Below are positions 1-7,128 of a stretch of DNA of 11,171 nucleotides, in pieces (positions within the stretch are counted from its first letter, which is position 1; each line of letters starts with the position of its first letter). The translations under genes were made by a program, and so were the position numbers. This DNA is from an uncultured Bacteroidales bacterium (GTDB lineage Bacteria > Bacteroidota > Bacteroidia > Bacteroidales > P3): NCBI GenBank assembly GCA_937910265.1, contig CALEPD010000270.1, forward strand, positions 1-11,171, written 5' to 3'. Under the pieces are notes generated by a model. The model saw only the letters and a list, made by a program, of their open reading frames with translations, made no database searches and was not told the origin of the DNA.

Positions 1-2
1 CC

Positions 3-395
3 GCCTATGGCACCGCAGCCGTGGCCCAGTTCACCATGGCGCTGCTGCTGGAGATCGCCCTGCATGTGGGCCATCACAGCCGCGTGGTGCACGAGGGCAA
101 GTGGAGCGCCTGCCGCGATTTCGCCTTCTGGGATTACCCGCTGATGGAGCTGCAGGGCAAGACCTTCGGCATCGTGGGCTACGGCAGCATCGGCAAGGCG
201 GTGGCGAAGCTGGCGCAGGCCTTCGGGATGAAGGTGCTGGCCTATTCCCGCCACGGCGCGGAGGAATTCCACACCGAGCTGGACGAGCTCTACGCAAAGT
301 CCGACATCGTGTCCCTGCACTGCCCGCTGACGGCGGAGAACGCCGGGATGATTGACGCCGTTGCCATCGCGAAGATGAAGGACGGCGTGCTGCTG
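3..395 (+). CDS. D-2-hydroxyacid dehydrogenase, internal fragment (both ends missing)
   Basis: This is a piece of an NAD-dependent D-2-hydroxyacid dehydrogenase (glycerate/lactate/phosphoglycerate dehydrogenase superfamily), a cytosolic enzyme reducing 2-keto acids. The reading frame is open from base 3 and reads AYGTAAVAQFTMALLLEI, the usual helix before the nucleotide-binding domain. The Rossmann motif G-Y-G-S-I-G (GxGxxG) is encoded at about 177-194, followed by the usual GMKVLAY strand and a SDIVSLHCPLT segment. Both ends are missing: there is no start codon in the window (the GTG at 21 is an internal valine), and homology stops after KMKDGVLL, where this family continues with INTARG or similar. 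The catalytic Arg, Glu and His come after that point and are absent. The frame runs without a stop into a helicase gene. Base composition is GC-rich (70% in the first 60 bases). It resembles Firmicutes enzymes to me, but that assignment is weak. The exact substrate cannot be told. Confidence 0.85.
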
Positions 396-400
396 AAAAA
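380..400. other. Chimeric junction: dehydrogenase fused in frame to helicase
   Basis: Homology to the dehydrogenase ends at the codons for GVLL (384-395). From about 396 (KKALAKRDEL) the protein is a type III Res-like helicase, entered in the middle of its second RecA lobe. Neither partner keeps a complete domain at the join. This is best explained by a false assembly join near the contig end, with a recombination deletion as the less likely option. The exact breakpoint could lie a few codons either side because both partners could share bases here. Confidence 0.8.
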
Positions 401-2018
401 GGCGCTGGCCAAACGCGACGAGTTGGCAAAGGCTTTGAAAGAATACGGCATCAACCCGCTGCTGCTGGTGCAGTTGCCCAACGACAGCAGCGAGAGCCTG
501 AGCCGCGAGGAAAGTACCATTGCCGACGAGGTGAAGCAATACCTTGCCACCCCCGGCATCGACATCAGCGAGGACAACGGCAGGCTGGCTGTATGGCTCT
601 CGAAAGAAAAAAGTCCTAATCTGGCCAATATCGTTCACAACGACGATGCCACCAAGGTGTTGCTCTTCAAACAGGCAATCGCCCTTGGATGGGACTGTCC
701 GCGTGCCGCGGTACTGCTCATCTTCCGCGAGCTGAAGAGTATGACCTTCACCACACAGACAGTGGGCCGCATACTGCGTATGCCGCAGCAGCACTTTTAT
801 AACGACGACCGCCTCAACTACGGATACGTCTACACCAACCTTTCGGCCGACATCATCAGCGTGGTGGGCGACGACATGAACTACATCAGCTCGGTGTATG
901 CCAACCGGCGCGAGAATCTGGCTAATGTGACGCTGCGGAGTGTGTATATCGACCGTCATGAACAGCGCAACCGCTTGGGGAGCGGGTTCAGAAGGGCGCT
1001 GTGCGCGGTATTGGAAGAAAAGCTGAAACTCCAGCAGCTGGCCCTCCCTATGGATTACGACTTTGAGCCTACGGAGGATGCCGTGGGAGTGGATGCCATC
1101 ACCGCCGACAACCGCGAAAAAGCCCGCAAAGCAGGACTGCGTCTTGATGTGGCAAGAATATTTGTGGAAATTCCCAGCGACACTCAGCTTACCGGCGACG
1201 ACGGCATAGTGGAAGTGGTGAAGAAAGCGCGGCTGGCCCGCAACAACGCCGAACTGCAGATGCTGTTGACCCTCTTCTGCCGCAGTCATGTGGGCAGCTA
1301 TGCCAAATTCGACAGTACTCCCGTGCTGCGCAGCGCCCTGCTGGATATGCTGGAACGCTATTTCAGCATCTTCGAGACAGAGGCACCCAAGGTGATACTT
1401 GCAAGTGCCAACAGGGCGTTTATCGAAGATTTGATAAAAAACGCGCTGCTGCGATATGGCAACACATTGAAAAAATCGCCAGCGGCACCAAAAGAATATA
1501 TCACAAGCGAGTTTTATATTCCTGAAACCAGAATATATAATTCGGCAATAGTTAACAGTACTGACGGCGATATTTTCAATCATGCCCTGCTTCCATATTT
1601 CGAAGAGAAATCTGTCTCAAAACCAGAACGTGAATTCGCCCGCTGGATTGACCGCCAGACCGAACATGTCGACTGGTGGTACAAGAACGGTGACGACGGT
1701 AAGCAGCATTTTGCTATACCCTATACCTCTTCCGACGGCAAAAAACGTTGTTTCTACGTAGACTTTATTATTCTGCTCAAGAGCGGCACAATATGTCTGT
1801 TCGACACCAAGACCACTGGAAGCGACCTCGATGCTCCTGAGAAAAACAACGCCTTATGGCAATATATCGAAGAACATAATGAACGCTATGAAGGGAAGGT
1901 GAAGTTTGTGGGCGGCGTGCTCATACAGAATGGAGCAAACTGGTACTACCCCGGTGGCTTGATAGAAACCACCGACAACACCGACGGCTGGAGCCAACTC
2001 AATCTTGCCACGTTATGA
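396..2018 (+). CDS. Type III restriction-like SF2 helicase with C-terminal PD-(D/E)XK nuclease, 5'-truncated
   Basis: This is the C-terminal ~540 residues of a Res-type DNA helicase/endonuclease, which would use ATP to translocate on DNA and cut it. The entry segment INPLLLVQLPND is typical of the link between the RecA lobes in this family. It is followed by a motif V-like region (AIALGWDCPRAAVLLIFRE, 678-731) and motif VI Q-T-V-G-R-I-L-R (756-779). A middle region of unclear fold spans about 880-1600. The C-terminal domain has WWYKNG, then YVD (Asp codon 1761) and FDTK (Asp 1803, Lys 1809), which matches the FYPDFI...FDTK nuclease core of type III Res proteins with Val in place of the Pro. 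The N-terminal lobe with Walker A and DExH motifs is absent because the frame enters from a foreign dehydrogenase at about 395. The stop is TGA at 2016. A small gene follows 63 nt later, then dndD-like and herA-like genes, which suggests one defence or DNA-modification operon. A plain type III R subunit is less likely because no mod gene is seen. Confidence 0.82.
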   Translation, partial: KKALAKRDELAKALKEYGINPLLLVQLPNDSSESLSREESTIADEVKQYLATPGIDISEDNGRLAVWLSKEKSPNLANIVHNDDATKVLLFKQAIALGWDCPRAAVLLIFRELKSMTFTTQTVGRILRMPQQHFYNDDRLNYGYVYTNLSADIISVVGDDMNYISSVYANRRENLANVTLRSVYIDRHEQRNRLGSGFRRALCAVLEEKLKLQQLALPMDYDFEPTEDAVGVDAITADNREKARKAGLRLDVARIFVEIPSDTQLTGDDGIVEVVKKARLARNNAELQMLLTLFCRSHVGSYAKFDSTPVLRSALLDMLERYFSIFETEAPKVILASANRAFIEDLIKNALLRYGNTLKKSPAAPKEYITSEFYIPETRIYNSAIVNSTDGDIFNHALLPYFEEKSVSKPEREFARWIDRQTEHVDWWYKNGDDGKQHFAIPYTSSDGKKRCFYVDFIILLKSGTICLFDTKTTGSDLDAPEKNNALWQYIEEHNERYEGKVKFVGGVLIQNGANWYYPGGLIETTDNTDGWSQLNLATL

Positions 2019-2081
2019 ACAACCAACGGAAAACCAATGCTGTAGAATCTGGTGTTCTATGGTTATGCAAACAGTAAATAT

Positions 2082-2297
2082 ATGAAAAAAGGACTGGACC
2101 GCTGCTTTCTGCACTATGGTATTAGGCAGGAAGACATGGAGATTATCGAAGATGCCGCCCGAAACGCCGACATCGACTCCGACTGGATGAAAGAATATAT
2201 TCTGAAACCCTACAACGAGGCTCGCAACGAAGAGGCCATCGACGATAAGAAACTCCGCAAGATTCTGAACAAAGCTTTGAAGGAGGTACAGGTATGA
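2082..2297 (+). CDS. Small acidic helical protein between helicase and dndD-like genes
   Basis: This 71-residue protein of unknown function starts MKKGLDRCFLHYGI and ends LNKALKEVQV. It is highly charged and looks fully alpha-helical, with no membrane segment, signal peptide, Cys pair or catalytic motif that I can see. I chose ATG 2082. The open frame reaches back to a GTG at 2052 just after an in-frame TAG at 2043, but the 10 extra residues (VFYGYANSKY) look non-conserved in style. Its stop codon overlaps the start of the DndD-like gene in ATGA (2294-2297), so translation of the two is probably coupled and the protein probably works with that ATPase. A role as an assembly or adaptor subunit of the complex is inference from position only. 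The tight packing and clean codon pattern make it very likely to be a real gene. Confidence 0.75.
   Translation: MKKGLDRCFLHYGIRQEDMEIIEDAARNADIDSDWMKEYILKPYNEARNEEAIDDKKLRKILNKALKEVQV
2281..2286 (+). promoter_or_regulatory. Shine-Dalgarno-like AGGAGG before the dndD-like gene
   Basis: A perfect AGGAGG lies 7 nt before the ATG at 2294, inside the last codons of the upstream small gene (Lys-Glu-Val). It supports the 2294 start and coupled translation. Bacteroidales genes usually lack such sites, so it could also be a coincidence of the Lys-Glu codons. Confidence 0.5.
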
Positions 2298-4306
2298 AGA
2301 TAACTCACATCTACGCCGAGAACTACAAGACCTACCGTCGGCTCGACCTCAATCTGTGCGCCAGCGATGATCGCCCCATCATATTGATAGGCGGCGGCAA
2401 CGGCTGCGGTAAAACCACGCTCTTCGATGCCATCTACCATGCGCTATATGGTCTTGAAATAAAGACTCTACGCCAGTTTGACGAGTACTTCAACGCCGGT
2501 GTTAAACTGGAACAGGGTACGGATAACAAAAGCATCGTGCTGGAGATATCGTTCAGCGGTCTGGTGCTGGGCAACGAGACTCCTTATAAACTGAAACGTA
2601 CCTACCAACTTATCGACAGCAAGGTGCGCTGGAATGTGGAACTGAACATGAACGGCAACCGCTACAGTTACGGTATCACCACACCCAACGCCCAGCGAGT
2701 GCAAAGCGAAGAGGTGGTAAAGAAAATCATTGCCGCCAACCTGCCTTCGGAACTGAGCAATTACTTCCTGTTCGATGCCATGAAGACCAGCGAACTTGTG
2801 AAAGAGGAGCAGATAAGCAAACTCATCATGAAGAACATCAACTCGGTGATGGGCTTCAACAAATACAACCAGCTGCACGAGGCATCGGAAACGTTATTGG
2901 CCGAAAAAAAGAGCGCCAAGCTGGAAAATGAAAAACAGCGCCAGGAATATGAACAGTTGGGACATCAGAAACAAAGCAGAGAGGCCGAACTGAAACAGCT
3001 GCGAGAGGACTACGAGCGGGCGCTGGAATACTCGAGCAACAACCGCGAGCATTACGACCAGCTGAAGCAGGGACGCAGCGCCGACAACGTAACACGCGAC
3101 CGCATTAACAAACACAAAGATAGCATACTGCAGATAGAAAAAAAAGTTTCCGACTATCGCGATAGTGTAGACCGAGTGGTCAAAGACCTTGAGTTGAACG
3201 TGCTCTTCCCCGCATTGGCCAACCGTATCAAGCCTGAAGTTGAGATGATTGTGAGCGAACGCAAACGCCTGGCTGTGGAACGTGGTGAAGAGATTAAAGA
3301 CGAACAACTGTCGACAATAGCACGCGATATACTGGATTATCTGGCCGAAAGCTACACAGGACTGAAAAACGTCGATGTGGATGATGTGGTCCGCCACCTG
3401 CAAAAGGGACGTAAGCATGGTGATCTGCTGGCCGAGAAATTCCCTTTCCTTACCAACGCTAACGTAGAGGTTCTGGAAAAGCTGGTTACCGATGCCTATG
3501 TAAATCAGTTCCTGCATCTCGACAACGAACGAGAGTCTATAGACTTGGATGTGGCTGAACTGCCTCGCAAGCGCGAACAGCTGCAGAACTTCGAGCGTGA
3601 ATTGAGCGGATTGGACTACAACCTAATCACCATATACGAGGACAACGAGAAGCGGATGATGGAACTTGATGGCAAGATAAAAGATGTTGAGCGCGAGATA
3701 AAACGCCTATCGGATCGCATAACTACTTTCGACTACGACATACCACAGATACCCGATCCGCAATACGACATGCTATGTAAGCTGCCGGGATTCTTCAGGA
3801 CCCTGTCGGCCAAGCTGCTTGCCGCCAAACGCAAGAACATCGAGCAGATGATGAAGGAACAGCTCAACCTCAACCTTGTGGTTTATGCCGGCGTTATCGG
3901 CCGCGTAGACCTTGCGGGCGAAGGCGGTGAGGAAATGAGCTTCAAGATTTACCACAGGGACGGCAATGAGATTTACCTCAGCCAGCTGAATGCAGGTGCC
4001 AAACAAACGGTGATGCAGGTGCTGTTGAAAGTACTCTATGAATTGGGCGACTACAATCCGCCGGTGATGATAGACACGGTGATGGGTGTGCTCGACAAAG
4101 AAAGCCGCGAGGTAATATTGGAACATTACTTCCCCGATTTGGCTCATCAAACTATCCTGTTGAGTACCGATACGGAAATTACAACCGAACGCGACTTTAA
4201 GAAGATAGCACCCTTTGTGTCAAAAACTTACACCTTGCATCGCGATAAAGAGGCTCAATGCACCAATATCAGCAACGACTATTTTGGTATCACTATTAAC
4301 GATTGA
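2294..4306 (+). CDS. DndD-like SMC/ABC-type ATPase
   Basis: This 670-residue ATPase has the layout of DndD, the SMC-like subunit of DNA phosphorothioation systems. The N-terminal half of the head carries Walker A G-G-G-N-G-C-G-K-T-T at residues 33-42. A segment NYFLFDAMKTSELVKEEQ matches the position of FFFDGEKI in DndD. The centre (about residues 200-270 and 420-480) is Glu/Lys/Gln-rich and coiled-coil-like. The C-terminal head has an ABC signature variant LNAGAKQ (565-571) and Walker B VMIDT (591-595), followed by GVLD and LLSTDTEI. The Asp-Thr in Walker B, in place of Asp-Glu, and the STDTEI ending are DndD hallmarks and argue against Rad50/SbcC. No CxxC zinc hook is seen. Length fits DndD (about 660-680). 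It overlaps both neighbours by 1-4 nt. In Dnd systems DndD works with DndC and DndE; here the next gene appears to contain a DndE domain. The function is inferred by family. Confidence 0.85.
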   Translation: MKITHIYAENYKTYRRLDLNLCASDDRPIILIGGGNGCGKTTLFDAIYHALYGLEIKTLRQFDEYFNAGVKLEQGTDNKSIVLEISFSGLVLGNETPYKLKRTYQLIDSKVRWNVELNMNGNRYSYGITTPNAQRVQSEEVVKKIIAANLPSELSNYFLFDAMKTSELVKEEQISKLIMKNINSVMGFNKYNQLHEASETLLAEKKSAKLENEKQRQEYEQLGHQKQSREAELKQLREDYERALEYSSNNREHYDQLKQGRSADNVTRDRINKHKDSILQIEKKVSDYRDSVDRVVKDLELNVLFPALANRIKPEVEMIVSERKRLAVERGEEIKDEQLSTIARDILDYLAESYTGLKNVDVDDVVRHLQKGRKHGDLLAEKFPFLTNANVEVLEKLVTDAYVNQFLHLDNERESIDLDVAELPRKREQLQNFERELSGLDYNLITIYEDNEKRMMELDGKIKDVEREIKRLSDRITTFDYDIPQIPDPQYDMLCKLPGFFRTLSAKLLAAKRKNIEQMMKEQLNLNLVVYAGVIGRVDLAGEGGEEMSFKIYHRDGNEIYLSQLNAGAKQTVMQVLLKVLYELGDYNPPVMIDTVMGVLDKESREVILEHYFPDLAHQTILLSTDTEITTERDFKKIAPFVSKTYTLHRDKEAQCTNISNDYFGITIND

Positions 4307-5913
4307 TGGTTATGACAGTAGATAATTTGGTAATAAACAATACTATAAAATCGTTCGAGGGTATGAATGAAATGACTGCTGATATAAAATCAGCCCTCGA
4401 ACAACGAATGAACCTTAAAGAGTATCCAAACGACCGTCCAGTGGTTATATCTCAGAGTGTAGTGATGCGAATGTGTCTGCTTGCCGGATTGGCTGACAAA
4501 ACACCCCGTACAAGCGATGAGGTGGCTAATATCGACCTGTCGCTTACAAGTAGTCCTTATTCCAGCACATTCTTCACGAAATATAACATAGGACACTATG
4601 TGGAAGCGTTGCTTAAGATGCGATACCACGATGTAGATGCCGACTGGAAAACACCTGCCGTAGTGAGTCGTGTTATTGCACATGAGATTCTTCGTGGACG
4701 CGATATTTTGATGCAAGAAGGTGGCATAGATGACTGGTTGCGTTTCTCTCCATTACGCGGTGGCGCTAGCACAAGCGACATTCCTGTATTGAACTTGTGT
4801 ATAGGAAACTATGGCGACGATATGCCTGCTACAATCGACATCAACAGTCGTGCGGTTGCCAATACCCAAATATTGGTGGCCGGTACTACCGGAAGCGGCA
4901 AGAGCAATCTGCTGGCCGTACTTCTGCAACAGATGCGCTCTGCATCGAGCGATACCCATTATCCTGTCAACTTTCTGTTGCTCGACTACAAAGGTGAGTT
5001 TTCCGATCCAGCCAATGCTGCTTGGCTGTCGCATTTCGACACCGATAGTGGTGCCATACTCAATCCTATGGAACAGCCGCTTCCGTTCACACCTTTCAAG
5101 GATTTTACAGGAAAACCTATCAACGAACTTAACTTATATAGCACTACTATGGCTACTGCCTTGGTGGCTATTGCATCAGGTGCTCGTATCAGCGCCAATA
5201 TGGACAACCGTTTAAGCGAATCCATCGTTAACGCATATAAAGCTAACAAGATGAAGCCCATCACCTTCAAGATGATTTTCGACCATTACAACCAGTTATT
5301 ACCTGAGAGGAAACAAGGCGACATGGATAGCGTGAAGTCTGTTCTCAACCAATTGGTAAATAATAATATCTTCTCCGACGAAGATAGAATCGACTTGGTG
5401 CGTACATGCAACATCATCAACCTGGGACGCTTCGAGAAGAACGGCATTATCGCTAAAGCTATCGTTTATTTCGTAATCTCGAAACTGAACAACATCTACG
5501 AGGAACTGCCCAAACAGGCAATGAACGATGAACGTGTGGAAATACGCCATTTCACTATTATCGACGAAGCTCACTATATGCTCGGTTTCGAGAATAAACC
5601 ATTACAGAATTTGATTGCTGTTGGACGCAATAAAGGTTTGAGTATCATTCTTGCCACTCAAAATATGGAGGACTTTAAAAGTAAAAGCATTGACTTCTAC
5701 GCCAATGCTCAATATCCTTTGATTATGAAGCAACAGCAGCAAAACGATTCGGTGTTGAAAGATCTATTTGGAGTGAGTGGCAGTCAGTTACAAGATCTCA
5801 AACAGGCAATTTCAGGACTACAGAAAGGCGAGTTGATAACCCGTGATAGTTCTCTTTCCGAATTGGGCCTCGGACCTGGTTGGAAGTTGATACATGTGAA
5901 TCACTTGATATAA
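4306..5913 (+). CDS. HerA/FtsK-type ATPase with N-terminal DndE-like region
   Basis: This 535-residue protein has two parts. Residues about 25-138 resemble DndE (DUF1832): an ISQSVVMRMCLLAGL segment, then FTKYNIGHYVEALLKMRY, then AHEILRGRDIL, which parallel DndE's RTGLTPNILCR, GE....ELLLK.LYP and AH...G...L blocks. I matched this from memory, so it is only moderately sure. Residues about 160-535 are a HerA-type P-loop motor: Walker A G-T-T-G-S-G-K-S at 193-200, LLLDYKGEF after it, Walker B TIIDEAHYM (Asp420, Glu421), and ILATQN as the sensor strand. HerA motors form hexameric rings that pump double-stranded DNA. The start is ATG 4306, in a TGATG overlap with the dndD-like stop; a TTG at 4303 and an ATG at 4312 are alternatives. 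The gene ends the defence-like cassette. Joining a nicked-DNA-binding DndE fold to a translocase suggests a DNA-loading or restriction motor (inference). Confidence 0.82.
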   Translation: MVMTVDNLVINNTIKSFEGMNEMTADIKSALEQRMNLKEYPNDRPVVISQSVVMRMCLLAGLADKTPRTSDEVANIDLSLTSSPYSSTFFTKYNIGHYVEALLKMRYHDVDADWKTPAVVSRVIAHEILRGRDILMQEGGIDDWLRFSPLRGGASTSDIPVLNLCIGNYGDDMPATIDINSRAVANTQILVAGTTGSGKSNLLAVLLQQMRSASSDTHYPVNFLLLDYKGEFSDPANAAWLSHFDTDSGAILNPMEQPLPFTPFKDFTGKPINELNLYSTTMATALVAIASGARISANMDNRLSESIVNAYKANKMKPITFKMIFDHYNQLLPERKQGDMDSVKSVLNQLVNNNIFSDEDRIDLVRTCNIINLGRFEKNGIIAKAIVYFVISKLNNIYEELPKQAMNDERVEIRHFTIIDEAHYMLGFENKPLQNLIAVGRNKGLSIILATQNMEDFKSKSIDFYANAQYPLIMKQQQQNDSVLKDLFGVSGSQLQDLKQAISGLQKGELITRDSSLSELGLGPGWKLIHVNHLI

Positions 5914-5967
5914 GTGTTTGATTCGGATTATTTATTTTATTGTAGTCGATTGTTTTATAGTCTTTTC

Positions 5968-7002
5968 ATGATGATTAGAAATTGTTTGTTTGTTCTTGGG
6001 CTTGTCGCATTGTTGGGTTTTAATGTCAATGCCCAATACGATTTTTGCGATACCAGTAGCAGCAATCATCCCCTCTATTACAAAATTTATGGCAATGCCG
6101 TACGTTTGGTTGCTCCGGGTAACGGCTATCCCTATTACGGCTATACACGGCCTTCGGGCGATGTCGTTGTTCCCGATACTGTCTCTTTCGGTGGGAACGA
6201 CTATCCAGTTGTGGCCTTTGCCGAAAACGCGTTTATAAGCTGTTCTCAAATCACTTCAATAACCATACCGCATACTGTGGAGGACATTATGGCCAATGCG
6301 TTTAACGGATGCCTTGGCCTTCAGCAATTGACGGCCCTGCCGCCAACTCCGCCTGCCGTTCAGTCGGCTTCGGCGTTTACCAGCGTTCCAGTCGATATTC
6401 CGGTATGGGTGCCGGCAGTTGCCTTTCCACTGTACCGAACCGATCAACAATGGAGCCGATTCACCGATATCCGGTCCATTGTCGACAGTACGCAAGGCAA
6501 CTACTTTCTGGTGTCACTTGAAAGCAGCGACACATCTAAGGGCACGGTATGCGGCTCAGGGGTTTATGTGTATGGAACAACAGTCGACCTCTATGCCCTG
6601 AGCAAGTACAATATGCGTTTCATGGGGTGGAGCGATGGCAATACCGACAATCCGAGGCGTGTGGCGTTGGTTTCCGACACCATGCTTACCGCCATGTTTT
6701 CCGATGCCGACACGGTCTATATTGTCGACAGTGTATGGGTGTACGATACGGTGTATGTGGATGCGGCTTCAGTGGCTCCTGCAGCATCACCATGGGTGTG
6801 GGTCGATGGAAATGAATTGGTTGTAATGAACCGTGCAGGATTGCCCGTAACATTGTTCGATATCGACGGCCGTCAGTTGCGGTTTGTCAAACAGTCCGAT
6901 ATTCTCGACAACGCCCCGGTGCGTATAACAGCGCCACGAAATGGCCTGTTTTTGCTCCGCGTGGGTAGTAGCGCGACTGTCAAAGTGAGGGTCCCCAATT
7001 GA
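5968..7002 (+). CDS. Secreted BspA-like LRR protein with InlB-type repeat and T9SS sorting domain
   Basis: This 344-residue protein is exported, probably to the cell surface by the type IX system. Residues 1-22 are a signal peptide (MMIRN, hydrophobic core, cleavage likely VNA|Q). Residues about 60-170 are a BspA-type leucine-rich region (VVPDTVSFGGNDYPV, AFISCSQITSITIP, AFNGCLGLQQL) that closes with the usual VPAVAFPLYRTDQQWSRF segment. Residues about 178-244 form a bacterial InlB-B-type repeat (GTVCGSGVYVYGTTVDL, GWSDGNTDNPR, LTAMF). A short linker repeats DTVYIVD/YDTVYVD. Residues about 285-344 look like a type A T9SS C-terminal domain (VTLFDIDGRQL, GLFLLRVG, VKVRVPN). I chose ATG 5968 (an ATG follows at 5971); the frame opens at GTG 5914, but those 18 residues would bury the signal peptide. 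The gene sits 54 nt after the HerA-like gene yet has no evident link to it. The ligand is unknown; adhesion or glycan binding is a guess. Confidence 0.83.
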   Translation: MMIRNCLFVLGLVALLGFNVNAQYDFCDTSSSNHPLYYKIYGNAVRLVAPGNGYPYYGYTRPSGDVVVPDTVSFGGNDYPVVAFAENAFISCSQITSITIPHTVEDIMANAFNGCLGLQQLTALPPTPPAVQSASAFTSVPVDIPVWVPAVAFPLYRTDQQWSRFTDIRSIVDSTQGNYFLVSLESSDTSKGTVCGSGVYVYGTTVDLYALSKYNMRFMGWSDGNTDNPRRVALVSDTMLTAMFSDADTVYIVDSVWVYDTVYVDAASVAPAASPWVWVDGNELVVMNRAGLPVTLFDIDGRQLRFVKQSDILDNAPVRITAPRNGLFLLRVGSSATVKVRVPN

Positions 7003-7073
7003 CGTTTCTGATGATTCTTTCAACAATGTCGAAATACATGTGAATAAAGCACTTAAAATATCAAAAAAAATAT

Positions 7074-7081
7074 TATTTTTG
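7074..7081 (+). promoter_or_regulatory. Bacteroidetes -7 promoter element (TAnnTTTG) before gcvP
   Basis: TATTTTTG at 7074-7081 matches the TAnnTTTG -7 consensus of Bacteroidetes housekeeping promoters exactly and lies in an A/T-rich 126-nt gap upstream of the GcvP start at 7129. A good TTTG -33 element is not present at the usual spacing (about 7051), so it may be weak or regulated. The leader would be about 40 nt. The rest of the gap (7003-7128) shows no riboswitch-like structure that I could recognise. Confidence 0.55.
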
Positions 7082-7128
7082 TAGTCACGAAATTGAAAAT
7101 TATAATAATTTAATTAACTATTATTCTT

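Noticed and set aside
31..429. Minus-strand open frame of 132 residues over the left end
   Set aside because: Arg/Pro/Ser-rich low-complexity translation typical of antisense to GC-rich coding DNA, and it crosses the chimeric join.
21..2018. A single 665-residue dehydrogenase-helicase fusion protein
   Set aside because: Both partners are cut in mid-domain at about 395, the apparent GTG start is an internal valine, and composition changes; treated as two fragments at a false join.
2052..2081. GTG 2052 as the start of the small gene
   Set aside because: It only adds 10 unremarkable residues; ATG 2082 gives a compact helical protein.
2894..3517. Minus-strand 207-residue hydrophobic open frame inside the dndD-like gene
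   Set aside because: The Phe/Val/Leu-rich translation is what antisense of a Glu/Lys/Gln-rich coiled coil gives; no start context or motif.
2294..4306. Rad50/SbcC repair ATPase
   Set aside because: No CxxC zinc hook, length near 670, Walker B Asp-Thr and the STDTEI ending fit DndD better; no nuclease subunit SbcD next to it.
5914..5967. GTG 5914 as the start of the LRR protein
   Set aside because: It would put 18 residues before a clear signal peptide that starts at ATG 5968 or 5971.
7003..7128. Possible glycine riboswitch upstream of gcvP
   Set aside because: The gap is very A/T-rich and too short after the -7 element (about 40 nt of leader) for a glycine aptamer; no aptamer-like core seen.
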